Assembly (NCBI GenBank): GCA_010909725.1
Contig: JAACMV010000005.1
Location: 434,001-498,000, forward strand
DNA from: Picochlorum sp. 'celeri'
Lineage: Eukaryota > Chlorophyta > Trebouxiophyceae
Direction of reading: 5' to 3'
DNA length: 64,000 nt
Shown here: positions 49,593 to 60,710 of the stretch, in pieces
How the letters are laid out: every line of letters begins with the position of its first letter
How positions within the stretch are numbered: position 1 is the first letter of the stretch
Notes under the pieces: generated by a model
Seen by the model: the letters and a program-made list of their open reading frames with translations, nothing else
Database searches by the model: none
What the model was told of the DNA's origin: nothing
Program-made: the position numbers and the translations under genes

Positions 49593-51179
49593 ATGAATGT
49601 ATCAGGAAAGGCGCAAATGACATCTAAGAGTGGCATGATGAACCGACTCTTCGCCAAAGGTGTTCCCACCACCCACTGCTATCGACTGTGGTCCACAGCC
49701 ACGAATGGCTGCCTGTCAATGCAGCATTCATACTCCCGAGTGCATTATAGGCATTTTGATCTTCGTGGAAATCGATCAATTGGGTTATCGAGACGTACAT
49801 TGGTGTCCCAGTCGAGCAGGGTCGTCTGTGCTGCCACAGATTCTCCCACGTCGACGGATCGCAAGGCGGGAAGCAGTTCTATTGGAGGTGGCAAGGGGAA
49901 GAAGCATAAACAGATGATTGATACAAATCCTCCGAGGGGGACGCGCGATTTCCCTCCAGAGGAGAAGAGGATGCAAAAATGGCTGTTTGGGGAGTTTGAT
50001 CGTGTAGCCACAGGATTTGGATTTGAGCATATAGATTTTCCTGTTCTGGAGAGTGAAGAACTCTTTGTTCGTAAGGCTGGTGAGGAGATTACGGATCAGT
50101 TGTATAATTTTGAAGATAAAGGTGGGAGACGGGTGAGTTTGCGCCCAGAGCTGACACCATCATTGGCTCGGTTGGCTTTGCAAAAGGGCAAGGGGTTGGC
50201 GTTGCCTGCGAAATGGTACGCAATCGGGCAATGCTGGAGATATGAGCGTGCGACACGGGGTAGGAGGCGGGAGCATTATCAGTGGAATATGGATATTATT
50301 GGGGTTGAGGGAGTTGAGGCAGAGGCAGAATTGTTGGCTGCCATTACCCAATTCTTCAAAGGTGTTGGCTTGACATCTGCTGATGTGGGGATTAAAGTGT
50401 CTAGTAGAAAAGTATTGCAGCAAGTGTTAGAGTCCTGTGGTTTAGATAGTGAAACGTTTGGTCCTGTGTGTATCTTGGTGGATAAATTGGATAAATTACC
50501 AAGGGAAAAGGTGGTTGATGGTTTGTTGCAGTTGGGGCTCTCGAATGATACTGCCGAGAAGATTCTCTCCGCATTGAATGTGAAAGATGTAGGTGGTTTA
50601 GAGAGTTTAATAGGAGAAGATAATGATGCTGTGAAGGATCTCAAGCGATTGTTTGATCTCGCGGCAGCCTATGGGTACGATGAGTACCTGGTGTTTGATG
50701 CCAGTGTGGTTCGTGGATTAGCATATTATACAGGAGTGGTGTTTGAAGGTTTTGATAGAGAGGGCAAATTGCGTGCAATTTGTGGAGGAGGGAGATATGA
50801 TAAGCTTCTCGGGACATTTGGAGGCGAGGATCAGCCGTGTGTTGGGTTTGGGTTTGGTGATGCAGTGATTATGGAGCTCTTGTCTGACAAGGGCTTGTTG
50901 CCAACACCGAGTCATTCTGTTGATGACCTCGTCATCGCCATGGATAAAGAGCTGTATCCAGCTGCGTGTAGTATTGCTTCAAAGTTGAGAGCCAACAATA
51001 AGACTGTGGATCTTGTCTTGGATTCAGGAAAGAAGATGAAGTGGGCTTTCAAGCAGGCTGAGCGCTGTGGCGCATCTCGACTCGTGTTGGTTGCTCCAGA
51101 CGAGTGGGAGAAGGGACTTGTTCGAGTGAAAAATCTGGAGACTAGAGAAGAAGAAGATGTACCAATTGATAATATCTAA
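49593..51179 (+). CDS. HARS: histidyl-tRNA synthetase, organelle-targeted
   Basis: 528 residues. The first 110 residues are basic and Ser/Arg-rich, suggesting plastid and/or mitochondrial import; several Met codons follow closely, so the exact start among 49593, 49617 and later ATGs is uncertain. The class II catalytic core begins PPRGTRDFPPEEKRM, with motif 2 QCWRYERATRGRRREHYQWN and SLRPELTPSLARL, the HisRS-specific RGLAYYTGVVFE and motif 3 CVGFGFGDAVIMELL. The C-terminal anticodon-binding domain follows (LVIAMDKELYPAACSIASKL). It charges tRNA-His. A TGTAA lies right after the stop, at 51182. Confidence 0.95.
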   Translation: MNVSGKAQMTSKSGMMNRLFAKGVPTTHCYRLWSTATNGCLSMQHSYSRVHYRHFDLRGNRSIGLSRRTLVSQSSRVVCAATDSPTSTDRKAGSSSIGGGKGKKHKQMIDTNPPRGTRDFPPEEKRMQKWLFGEFDRVATGFGFEHIDFPVLESEELFVRKAGEEITDQLYNFEDKGGRRVSLRPELTPSLARLALQKGKGLALPAKWYAIGQCWRYERATRGRRREHYQWNMDIIGVEGVEAEAELLAAITQFFKGVGLTSADVGIKVSSRKVLQQVLESCGLDSETFGPVCILVDKLDKLPREKVVDGLLQLGLSNDTAEKILSALNVKDVGGLESLIGEDNDAVKDLKRLFDLAAAYGYDEYLVFDASVVRGLAYYTGVVFEGFDREGKLRAICGGGRYDKLLGTFGGEDQPCVGFGFGDAVIMELLSDKGLLPTPSHSVDDLVIAMDKELYPAACSIASKLRANNKTVDLVLDSGKKMKWAFKQAERCGASRLVLVAPDEWEKGLVRVKNLETREEEDVPIDNI

Positions 51180-51448
51180 GATGTAAAGCGGAAACAATGA
51201 GATTTGATGACCGGTTTTCGGATGAGTCGTCACGGCGCACCATCGCGCGATGGTCCGGTGGCGCCCAAAACATGTCGGTTATGCGCATGAACCTCGCCAG
51301 TCGACCCATGTGTGCATTATCTTTCCTCGTTTCAGGTCATAAAATATTATTGATATATTTGATTTGATTGGGATCCATCTAGTTGGTTATTTCGCACAAC
51401 ACGCGTGGACCTCTCCTCTCAGTGCAGTAACCAGATCTTAACGGCAAG

Positions 51449-54243
51449 ATGGAAACAACTTTTCCACAAGGTGCTCCTGTGGATCAGAGCACTGGTATGT
51501 CATTAAATATAGATAATATAATATAAATGTTTGATCTTTGGTCGGTTGATGTGCTGATATGGCTCGGATGATTGGTGCAGGAATCTTGCGGACAAAGTCA
51601 GAGAAACTTTCCCCAAAGTCTACGAATACAGGTGTGTCCGAGTTACACAAGCTTCTGTACTTTAATTATTTCTAATATTTTTTGGTGTATTTCTTTGGGC
51701 AGATGGCACAGGAATGGACAAAAGGCCGCAGCCCCTGCAGGTGGAAAACCTGCAACGGACGAGCAGTAGTACGTTAGCAAGTGAAGCTAGCCAAAGTATA
51801 AAAGCAGGTCATCTAGATTCTTTTGTTTCTTCTCCATCCATGCGAGGATCCATGGATGTTAAAGGCCCCGAAAGTGGTCAATTTGTGGTTCTTCCAGCAG
51901 GGAAGTATGGGCAAATGTCTCCTCGGCGCTTGACCCCACGATCCTCAAGGAGGGGTGGTAGTTCGACCTCTGGACAAACTGTCACAGCAAAAGTGGACCG
52001 GAAAACTCCTAGTCCTAGGAAAGGCTGTACACCTATTAGGGAACTTGATCGTATGGCTATTGAGGCAAAGGCTCCGCCAAGGTTTATCTGCCCCATCTCT
52101 GGCAGAGTCATGAAAGATCCTGTGATCCTTGCGACTGGGACAACGTGCGATAGATGTGCGCTGGAGAAAAGACTTGCAAAAGGACAGAAGAGATGTCCTG
52201 TCACGAATAAAACGTTGCGAGTTCCTATATCAATGACGCCTAATTCGGAGCTCATGATGGCAATCACTGCTTGGGCAAGAAAGAATGCGCCATGGATGAT
52301 GGTATGTACTTACAATTGCGATGTTTATTTATATATATCACATGGATATTGATACTACTTATTGCATTGCGTAGGATCCCTCTGGATCATTTATTCTGAC
52401 AGAGGAGACAAATAGATATGATTTTCAGGGAAATGATACCCAGTATGTCTCAACCCCAGGTGCAGCAGGTCCGGCCAGAACTCCACCTTCAAGGATGAAC
52501 AGCAATGGATGGACGTATACAAATGGAAGCAAGGTAAGACCTGGAAGAATCGATATGAACGCTACACCAGGTACTTTGGAAGCAGGGAATGCACCCTGGT
52601 ATGTCCGCAGAGGCATTGCATCCCCAAGAAGCTCGAGACAAATATCACGGTCTAGATCTTCAAGAGGTGGATCCCCACAAAAATCTAAGAAAAAGGTTGT
52701 TCCAGTTGAATGGTACAGTATTGGATTCCTGACACTCATGACAATAGTCTATGTTGCCATGTTCATCCTCTCACTTTCATTTTCCAACTGGGAAATGGCT
52801 CCAATGTCTGAAAATCCATGGTATGGAGCCACAAGGGACGGGCTCGTCCAATCTGGAGCATTGGTATTGCCTTTGATGAATTCACCTGGGAATGAATGGT
52901 GGAGATTGATATCATCGATTTTTCTGCCAGCAGGTCTCATTCACCTTGCTCTGTGCCTTCTCTTTCTGTGGGTATTTGGGGCGTATGCTAGAACTGCCAT
53001 GCCTTTCCCTCAGGCAACCGTTGCGGGACTGTTCCTTTTGTCCTCTCTCGTTGGATCGCTCGCCTCAGCGAACCTCAATGCTGATTACATAGCATGTGGA
53101 GCATTCTCTGGAATCTTGAGTTTATTGGGTGTCATTGCTGCCAGCCAAACACTGGAATGGCCTAGGCGAAAGCTCCTAAACTTGAAAGAATGGTACCTTG
53201 TTACTCTAATTCTTCTCATTGTGTTCGGAGGCTTGATTGTGCTGAGTCTATTCCCTCTTGTCGATGTCTGGTTTTCAATTGGTGGAGCAATCAGTGGTGT
53301 CTGCCTTGCGTATATTGTGATCTTATTCCCAAAGGTACAAACACGTGCAAATGAGAAGCGAACCAAATGGCTCTCAATTCAAATAGGTTCTGGTGTGGTT
53401 CTTGGTGCCATACTTATTGCTGCAATTGTTGGGTGTGCTCTTCCAACAAAAGTGGGAGAATCAGCCAATTTCCTAAAAAGTGCATCGTGTGTTGAGTTAT
53501 CTTCAAGCATGAATTGTGTACCATTCGGATTCTTGGAGAGTGGATGTGGGATGACATGGTCCAAGGATGTGGATTCAGTGGTGGTCGCATGTCCAATCAG
53601 TGACCCTGGGTCCAGTGAGTCCTACACATACTATCCGACTGCCAATGTGACCTTTGATCAGATTGGAGATCTGGATATCACGGAAGTTCAGTGCCAAAAG
53701 AAATGCGATGTGAGAAATGATCCAATTGACGTCATCAGTGTCCCCCCTGTCGTCAATCCGGAGGAACTGCAGCCAATCAATGTGACTGAGAGTGTTGTTG
53801 AGGAACAAACAGCTGCTGTGGCGCCATCCCCAGAGCAAGTGGTCTCTATTGTGCCTGAGATCACAAATGATGTAGCGCCACAGGCGGATCCACCAATATC
53901 AAGTGCTGTTGTAGAACCTCAGACCACTGCTGATGTCCCTAGTACAAAACCAGCAGGAGTCTCTGTGCAATTGGACATCGCGCCATCAAAACAAGAGGTG
54001 CCACGAGCTGCCGCTCCAGTGGAGGTGCCAAAGATTGAGACACCACCTCAGACAGTCGTGAAGCCATTCGCAGCAACAGAACCAGCACCTGCACCAGTGG
54101 AGGTGCCAAAGATTGAGACACCACCTCAGGCAGTAGTGACGCCATTTACAACAACAGAACCAGCACCTGCACCAGTGGAGCTTCCTATTGTTCCTCAAGC
54201 CCAGGGTGCCCAACCACCAAATCCTCTAAATATTATTGGATAA
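51449..54243 (+). CDS. U-box / pseudo-rhomboid membrane protein fusion
   Basis: Spliced: exons 51449-51494, 51581-51631, 51703-52301 and 52375-54243; 854 residues. Residues 1-150 are disordered. A U-box lies at about 156-226 (RFICPISGRVMKDPVILA, TTCDRCALEKRLAKG, CPVTNKTLRVPISMTPNSEL). After a basic linker, a rhomboid-type membrane domain starts near residue 347: EWWRLISSIFLPAGLIHLAL, the position of the catalytic Ser loop reads CGAFSGILSLLG and that of the catalytic His reads VDVWFSIGG, so both active-site residues look lost. A further membrane segment, a Cys-rich domain and a Pro/Val-rich tail with 26-residue repeats follow. U-boxes recruit E2 enzymes, so this could be a membrane ubiquitin ligase that uses a rhomboid pseudoprotease to recognise clients. 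Fusion supported by continuous frame; function inferred. Confidence 0.85.
54016..54171 (+). repeat. 78-bp tandem repeat, two copies, in coding sequence
   Basis: Two in-frame copies (54016-54093, 54094-54171) plus the start of a third at 54172. They encode 26-residue units beginning PVEVPKIETPPQ and ending TEPAPA. DNA of the two copies is nearly identical, suggesting recent duplication. Confidence 0.9.
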
Positions 54244-54328
54244 AAGCAAGACGATGGAAAATAATGTACTATTACACGGAAAAGTTTTGTTTGCACATAT
54301 GTAGGCTGTAATGCCAGCAAGGCACTAC

Positions 54329-55843
54329 CTATGAAATTCTCAATGACTGTTGCACCTCTTTGAGAGACTTTCCTTTTGTCTCCGGCAGGCAAAAATATAC
54401 AAATACGCCTCCCGACAAAGAAACGAATGCATACACAATAAACGACCCAAATCCAATAGCACTTCGAATTGTCAAGAACAAAGCATCTGCAGCACTACCG
54501 AACAAAAACAGTGCTGCTGTACAAGCTGCAACTGCACCTGATTTATTCTTCATCGAAAATACTTCCGACAATATTATCCAGAAAATTGCACCCCACGACA
54601 ATGAAAAGAAAAAAATGAAAACACCCATGGAGGCCACCATGAGTGGAACAGATGAGAGTGCATCACCAACACTAAGAAGCAATAAACTAGCAGAACTTGC
54701 AACAGATCCCAGGACTAACAAGGGCTTCCTCCCTAATCTATCAACAAGAGACATGGAAACTATTGCACCTAATAACTTTGCGACGCCTGTCGCGGAGGCA
54801 GCAAAAGACGCCTGCGCTAGGCTCTCAATACCTTTCTTCTCCTCCAATACTGTTGGTGCATAATTTATGATGGCTGTTGATGCACAGGCTTGATTGAAAA
54901 ATGCAATTGCTAGAACAACAAAATACGCTCGTCTCTCATCACTGAATCCCAACTTGTACACATCAGTAAAAATGCTGAAATAGGATGGTGATATGGAAGC
55001 CATTCTCTTTGTGCTGTTACCGGCACTGCTCTTATCATTGCTCCCATCAGGTAATAAAGGAAGTGCGTCATTCTCCAATGTACCTTCCATTGAATTCATT
55101 TCTATATTTGAATCAATCTGTTCGCTCCGCTCCTTCTCCACAGAGCTCCACAAGTCGAGCAACTCAGCCTCCACCTGTGCAGTAGAACTATGCTCACCCT
55201 GTGGAAGTGTTGATGATGTATGCACTTTATGCATCACCCGCAGCGCCTCATCCAATCTTCCTTGAGAAACAAGCCATCTAGGAGACTCTGGAATCCACCA
55301 CACAAAAATACCCATGAATAAAGCAGGCACCATTGGCAATCCTACCATGAGCCTCCATGAACATGTTCTTGAATCAACATATGTGTCAATCAGACCATTT
55401 ACGAGTGCAGCACTAAGCATTCCAAAACACAACATGAATTCATACAACCCCACAATTCTTCCTCGATATGCATTGGGAGAAATTTCACCCAAATACGCTG
55501 GTGAGACTCCTGCGGAAACACCTATCCCAAGGCCAATTACAAATCTTCCCACCACCAACAGCGCGACCCCCGATGGATACACAACCATCAGAAAAGGGCC
55601 TACCAGAAAAATCACAACATCCCAGATGAGAGCTGGACGCCGACCGTGCAATTTCATCACAGTTGCGCCAATAAGGGTCCCCACAACAGCACCCAACTTT
55701 GCCATGGAAACAATCAACTCTTCCACCACCTCCGACACATTCAAATCATCTCGAATCAGGGGCAATGCCCCTGCAATCAAACCCAAATCATATCCAAAGA
55801 GAAATGCGCCGATACAGGAGAAGAAAGAGACCAGCAAAAGCAT
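54329..55843 (-). CDS. MFS sugar transporter
   Basis: 504 residues with 12 predicted membrane segments. Sugar-porter signatures: GYDLGLIAGALPLI in TM1, LHGRRPALIWD between TM2 and TM3, VGRFVIGLGIGVSAGVSPAYL, PESPRWLVSQGR after TM6, LVDRLGRKPLL between TM8 and TM9, and PETKGKSLKEVQ at the C-terminus. The central loop is acidic and Ser-rich. Members move hexoses, polyols or inositol, often with H+; substrate and membrane are not determined. The ATG at 55843 follows an in-frame stop, so it is a sound start, though the preceding KYNA-like frame resembles typical family N-termini. Confidence 0.93.
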   Translation of the reverse strand: MLLLVSFFSCIGAFLFGYDLGLIAGALPLIRDDLNVSEVVEELIVSMAKLGAVVGTLIGATVMKLHGRRPALIWDVVIFLVGPFLMVVYPSGVALLVVGRFVIGLGIGVSAGVSPAYLGEISPNAYRGRIVGLYEFMLCFGMLSAALVNGLIDTYVDSRTCSWRLMVGLPMVPALFMGIFVWWIPESPRWLVSQGRLDEALRVMHKVHTSSTLPQGEHSSTAQVEAELLDLWSSVEKERSEQIDSNIEMNSMEGTLENDALPLLPDGSNDKSSAGNSTKRMASISPSYFSIFTDVYKLGFSDERRAYFVVLAIAFFNQACASTAIINYAPTVLEEKKGIESLAQASFAASATGVAKLLGAIVSMSLVDRLGRKPLLVLGSVASSASLLLLSVGDALSSVPLMVASMGVFIFFFSLSWGAIFWIILSEVFSMKNKSGAVAACTAALFLFGSAADALFLTIRSAIGFGSFIVYAFVSLSGGVFVYFCLPETKGKSLKEVQQSLRIS

Positions 55844-56398
55844 GGCGTTGTATTTTGTTACTCGACTTTATCCATCCACCTGCTTCCAGAATGAAGCCAA
55901 GAAAAGTGCTCCATACTTTCTATAGATTTGTTTTGAGGTTTTTGCTCTGTGGATGTGTCACGAAAACAAAGGAATTCAAATGTCGTAAATAGGATTGACT
56001 CCGTAAATTGAACATTAAAAGAGACACCAATACAGAATCTCATCCAATCTTGTCAAGAAATCGCCCATTCGGAGTTTTAAAAGGTGCACTAGAGCGGCTG
56101 TTACCCCAGATGCAAATGATTAAATACGTGTGAATCGTAATATTCGTGTCTTGATCGTGTACGTTGTTGCCAGGAGGGCTTGTATCGCAAACGCGACTGG
56201 CTAGGTGTGAGAGAATTCTGGACACGTGACACTCATCGAATCAGGATTATCCTGATCCTTGCGTCTCACCAATCGCATTTTTAAATCAATATAAACGCAT
56301 ATTGAAGGCTGCGTGAACAGAATTGCATACATCAGTAGCAAAAGGAGTGACAACGTAACGAAGAACACTTGGTACCAGAGGATATCCAGCAAAGCGAC
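55844..56398. other. divergent promoter region
   Basis: 555 bp between the sugar transporter (-) and CAO (+). No coding frame, RNA gene or repeat was recognised. Confidence 0.5.
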
Positions 56399-58099
56399 AT
56401 GTATACGTCCACATGTAGTACTTCTGGTCGCCATGGGCCTTCTGTCTTGCACAAGGTCTCTGAGAAAAGGCGTGTGATGGATGTTCATCCTAGGGGTGGT
56501 GGTGTCACTGTTGTGTGTAGTAGTCAGAGTGACAGAGAGGCAGAGAGTGGGTCCCTTCAGACCGTCGTGGCTTCAGCCCCGCAAATTCGGTTTAGGAAAG
56601 CTACGGATCGAGCAAGAGATCAGCTTGCCGATCTTGCTGTGTTGAATGAGAGGTTGAGTCGGGCAGATGGCGTGGAAGCTGCTCGGGCACGGAGAAGGGT
56701 TGATTTTATGAAGAGAAGCAGAAAGACTTGGGCAAAAGTCTATGATTATGTCATGGATAATGACGTCGAGTGCACGTTATCAGCTATCGAAGAGGCCAAT
56801 CTGAAGGTGTTGCAGATGCTGGATGAACAGTATAAAGATCGCTCCTCTATTGACTCCATGAAGGCAACTCTGGAGTCTCTGCAGACGCAGGTGGAGGAAG
56901 CCCAGGACAGACTTCAGCGCACACAGAAAAATATTGATGCTAATGTTGAACGTGTGAATGAGTTGAAACAGACTGCAAGAATTTTGGAGCAGTCCTTTAG
57001 CCCAACCAATGATATTCTTCAAGAGCAGGTGCCTGGACAGAGTGGAAAGAAGAATGGGCTGCAAAGCAGCTTACGCCTTGAGCCGGAGTTGAAGGAGCAT
57101 TGGTTTGCGGTGCAGTTTTCTAGCAAATTAGAGGAAAATATGATGATTCCATTCGATCTTTTCAACGAGCCATGGGTTCTGTTTAGGGATTCTGAAGGGA
57201 AGGCAGCATGTGTGAAAGACGAGTGCGCTCACAGAGGATGTCCCATTTCCCCAGGGAAAGTGATTGATGGAGAAGTGGCATGTCCTTATCATGGTTGGCA
57301 ATATGATGCAAACGGTTCATGTACAAAGATGCCGTCAACAAAAATGTGCCCTGGCATCAAAGTCAAGGCATTGCCAATTGTTGAGGTGGATGGGCTGGTG
57401 TGGGTCTGGCCAGGTGCTCAGAAACCTGTTGGCAGTCCAGAAGGCTTGGGTGCTCCTCCAGAAGGCTTTAAACTTCATGCAGAGATAGAGGTGGAAGTAC
57501 CTGTAGAACACGGACTTCTGATCGAGAATCTGCTGGATCTTGCGCATGCTCCATTCACTCACACGTCAACATTTGCCAAGGGATGGCCAATTCCTGATAT
57601 TGTCAAGTTCACCGCAAATAAAGCTCTTTCTGGTGTTTGGCATCCATATCCTATTAACATGGAATTCAGGCCTCCATGTATCACAGTGTCCACAATTGGT
57701 TTGGCACAGCCAGGAAAGATTAAACGGGATGTGACTGCAGAGGACTGTGAAAATCATCTTCACCAAATTCATTTCTGCTTGCCTTCTCGTGAAGGTCACA
57801 CTCGTCTTTTGTATCGTATGAGCATGGACTTTTTGGGATGGCTGCGATATGTTCCAGGTATTCAAAACGTATGGAAGCATGTAGCTGGACAGGTCCTTGG
57901 TGAAGACTTGGTGCTTGTTGTTGGCCAACAGGATCGTCTGAAAAGAGGCGGTGATACCTGGGCACATCCAGTCTCGTACGATAAAATGGCAGTCAGATAC
58001 AGAAGATGGCGTAACAGAATAGCAGAGGGTGGACACGTGAGCCAGACGCCTGTGGAGGCGTCAATGAGTGCTGGAGACCTCTTTGAACTCGAAGAATGA
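56399..58099 (+). CDS. CAO: chlorophyllide a oxygenase
   Basis: 566 residues. Transit-peptide-like start, then a long coiled coil (residues 70-215, e.g. [20 protein letters not shown]) corresponding to the A/B domains, then the catalytic C domain. The Rieske cluster is CAHRGC followed by CPYHGWQYD, i.e. C-x-H and C-x2-H, and the mononuclear iron site is in [20 protein letters not shown]-typical strings follow: [41 protein letters not shown] and [13 protein letters not shown]. It oxidises chlorophyllide a to chlorophyllide b in the plastid; the N-terminal part mediates stability control in plants. The ATG at 56399 is the first good start. TGTAA at 58112. Strong evidence for a green-lineage genome. 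Confidence 0.96.
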   Translation: MYTSTCSTSGRHGPSVLHKVSEKRRVMDVHPRGGGVTVVCSSQSDREAESGSLQTVVASAPQIRFRKATDRARDQLADLAVLNERLSRADGVEAARARRRVDFMKRSRKTWAKVYDYVMDNDVECTLSAIEEANLKVLQMLDEQYKDRSSIDSMKATLESLQTQVEEAQDRLQRTQKNIDANVERVNELKQTARILEQSFSPTNDILQEQVPGQSGKKNGLQSSLRLEPELKEHWFAVQFSSKLEENMMIPFDLFNEPWVLFRDSEGKAACVKDECAHRGCPISPGKVIDGEVACPYHGWQYDANGSCTKMPSTKMCPGIKVKALPIVEVDGLVWVWPGAQKPVGSPEGLGAPPEGFKLHAEIEVEVPVEHGLLIENLLDLAHAPFTHTSTFAKGWPIPDIVKFTANKALSGVWHPYPINMEFRPPCITVSTIGLAQPGKIKRDVTAEDCENHLHQIHFCLPSREGHTRLLYRMSMDFLGWLRYVPGIQNVWKHVAGQVLGEDLVLVVGQQDRLKRGGDTWAHPVSYDKMAVRYRRWRNRIAEGGHVSQTPVEASMSAGDLFELEE

Positions 58100-58262
58100 A
58101 CAGGCTACGAATGTAATCATTATTTGCAATAACATTGTATTATTATTCATGTGACAATCAATTCATTTAGTTGTTGGCCGAATGCCTTCATCAGGGAGTA
58201 TGTATACAGTAGGCACAGACACAACCAACCCTTTGTTGTTGGGAGAAAGTCTTGGCAATCAG

Positions 58263-60419
58263 TCAATTCGCGGTAAAGTCAACAAGACGGGGGCGCTCCT
58301 TGGCAAACATCAACGACAAAAATCTACTTGGCTTGTTTGAACGCCCGTGTCGCGCATCTTTATTATACGATACACACAAGCTATCTTTAGCTCGTGTGAT
58401 TGAGACAAACATCAGCCTGGTTTCTTCATCCATCTGTTCCCAAGGATCCATGCTAGAATCTTGTTGAACAACACAAGGAATGAGACCCTCTGTGACAAAA
58501 GGAATATATACCCTATTAAATTCCAGGCCTTTGGCTGCATGCATAGTCATTAACTGAACAGGTGCATTTCCAGGGGCATCTTCGTCGCCATACATGGCAG
58601 CAGCATCAACAAAGGCTTTTGCTACTAGCACACTATTTCCATCACTCATGTCCTCCTCTACAACATTGTGTGACATATCAATCAACTGATCAATGTTGGA
58701 TAATCTCACTTGTTTCTTTGAATCCTCCTCCTTCACACCAAGAATATATTCTCTATAGCCTGTGTTGTCCACAATGTAGTTGAGAACATCATGGAGAGGC
58801 TCATTCTGCTCCAGTTTCTCGCGTATTGAACTAATGAGGTCCCTGAAACCACTCAAAGACTTCCTCACAGACTTTGATGTCACATCTTCCTCATTCAGAG
58901 CTCCAAAGACATACTCCGCCACATTGATACCTTGTCCATCGGCAGCCGTGCTCAGACCTTTGATGGCAGCTGGACCAATCCCTCGTTTCGGCGTATTGAT
59001 CACGCGTTCAAGAGACAAGACATCCGATACATTCAGCGCAAGTTTCAAATACGCCATAATATCCCGAATCTCTGATCGCTTCCAAAAAGACACCCCTCCA
59101 ACCACAGTGTATGGCACCTGTGCAGAGGCAAGGGCTGTCTCAATAAACCTTGCACTTGCATGAGTTCGAAGCAATACAGCAATACGACAATCATCATGTT
59201 CACCTAATCGAGACTTGATATCCTGTACAATACCCACCCCCTCTTCTACAGGGTTGCTATATACAAATACATCCACGGGCACGCCGTGTCCATCTTTGCG
59301 TACAGCACGAAATTCATCAACTCTGTCTGAATTCTTCAGCGTTGATATCAAACTCTGAGCGACTCCCAAAATATCTTTGGTCGATCTATAATTATCCTTC
59401 AATCTATAGCACACACTATGAGGAAAATCTTTGAGAAACATATCCCTCATGTGATCCGCCGATGCTCCCCTCCAGGTATAGATGGTCTGATCCACATCCC
59501 CAACAACAAACACATGCTTTGCATCATCGTTACCACGACACAAATGCTTTATAATATTATACTGCACTACATTCGCGTCTTGGAACTCGTCAACTAGTAT
59601 ATACTTGAACTTGTTCCGCAATCCCATCGCAACCTCATCCTTGGTCTTTAAAACATGTTCAAAAACCCCCAACAAATCTTCAAAATCCAAAGCACCTGCG
59701 TCCCTCAACGCCTTCTCATACGCCATAGTCCAGAACAACAGATTTTCATCACCACTAATATATGCCTCATATCCAACCGATGGATCCAAATACCCAACGC
59801 TGTTCTTCAGCCGCTTTATCTTTGACAGAAGAGACCGTGCCAACGCCACATCCATATCATGTTCTGCATCTTTGACAACCTTTTCCATCAGCCGTCGACA
59901 ATCATCCTGATCCATGACCATCCAATCAACATCACGCCCAGGAAAGACAACATCCATCACGTGTGCAGAGTACTTTTTCAGTTGCCTGTAACAAAAGGAA
60001 TGAAATGTCCCAAACACCACACCTTCCATCCCCACACGCTGTTTCATTTCTTCCGCCGCTTTATTCGTAAACGTCAACGCTACTATCCTTGACGCATCCT
60101 CCGGATTCATTTGCAGTACGTAATGAATCCGACCAGCCAGAACCCGTGTCTTCCCTGACCCAGGCCCTGCCACAATTCTTACTGGCACATCCAATGGGGC
60201 AGTGACTGCATCCCACTGCTCTTCACTAAATGTCATACCACCCAACGAACCGGGAGAAGAATACAATCTATGCCCATCCAGGGTATGACTCTTCAGTCTT
60301 TCGACTCCTGCTCCTCCTCCTCCTCCTCGAAAACCAAAACATGAGCAAGAAGAAGAACCAGCATAGAGTCTGGAATATGCTGACAAGCGCCCAAATCGCT
60401 TATACACGATTGCCATCAT
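58263..60419 (-). CDS. UvrD/Rep-family superfamily 1 DNA helicase (SRS2/PcrA-like)
   Basis: 718 residues from the ATG at 60419; the frame stays open to an ATG at 60632, but those 71 codons look like leader sequence. The chosen start gives a mitochondrial or plastid-like N-terminus (MMAIVYKRFGRLSAYSRLY) and a Gly run from a TCC repeat. Helicase motifs: Q motif SEEQWDAV, I GPGSGKTRVL, Ia FTNKAAEEMKQRV, II LVDEFQDAN, III GDVDQTIYTWRGA, IV LKDNYRSTKDIL, V MHAAKGLEFNRVYIP, VI FVSITRAKDSL. It unwinds DNA 3'-5' in repair or recombination; plants have an SRS2-like member, and an organelle role is possible here. Confidence 0.92.
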   Translation of the reverse strand: MMAIVYKRFGRLSAYSRLYAGSSSCSCFGFRGGGGGAGVERLKSHTLDGHRLYSSPGSLGGMTFSEEQWDAVTAPLDVPVRIVAGPGSGKTRVLAGRIHYVLQMNPEDASRIVALTFTNKAAEEMKQRVGMEGVVFGTFHSFCYRQLKKYSAHVMDVVFPGRDVDWMVMDQDDCRRLMEKVVKDAEHDMDVALARSLLSKIKRLKNSVGYLDPSVGYEAYISGDENLLFWTMAYEKALRDAGALDFEDLLGVFEHVLKTKDEVAMGLRNKFKYILVDEFQDANVVQYNIIKHLCRGNDDAKHVFVVGDVDQTIYTWRGASADHMRDMFLKDFPHSVCYRLKDNYRSTKDILGVAQSLISTLKNSDRVDEFRAVRKDGHGVPVDVFVYSNPVEEGVGIVQDIKSRLGEHDDCRIAVLLRTHASARFIETALASAQVPYTVVGGVSFWKRSEIRDIMAYLKLALNVSDVLSLERVINTPKRGIGPAAIKGLSTAADGQGINVAEYVFGALNEEDVTSKSVRKSLSGFRDLISSIREKLEQNEPLHDVLNYIVDNTGYREYILGVKEEDSKKQVRLSNIDQLIDMSHNVVEEDMSDGNSVLVAKAFVDAAAMYGDEDAPGNAPVQLMTMHAAKGLEFNRVYIPFVTEGLIPCVVQQDSSMDPWEQMDEETRLMFVSITRAKDSLCVSYNKDARHGRSNKPSRFLSLMFAKERPRLVDFTAN

Positions 60420-60710
60420 TCCATCGCGTGCTACTATATTAACATTGGGTTTATTGATCTGTATACAAGGTTGATTTTGGATAATATTCTTAAAATACTC
60501 CATGCAAGGTATTTTCTTTTCGTATCTGTTTAAGGAATCCACAGTGCAAGAAGACAACATGTTTGACAATATTCCTGGCAAAATGCATACAGAAATGGTA
60601 CTTAAGAAGCATAGAAATATTATATAGTCCATCTATGCGATACGTGTTCAGGGTCAGCCCAGATTCGTCGTCGATCAGCCCATTGAACAATTTTTAGACC
60701 ATTAGCAACA

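Noticed and set aside
60300..60335. TCC microsatellite as a regulatory repeat
   Set aside because: It encodes a Gly run in the targeting region of the helicase; simple repeat, no further evidence.
58263..60632. ATG at 60632 as helicase start
   Set aside because: The first 71 codons are AT-rich and non-conserved; the ATG at 60419 gives a plausible organelle presequence. Not excluded.
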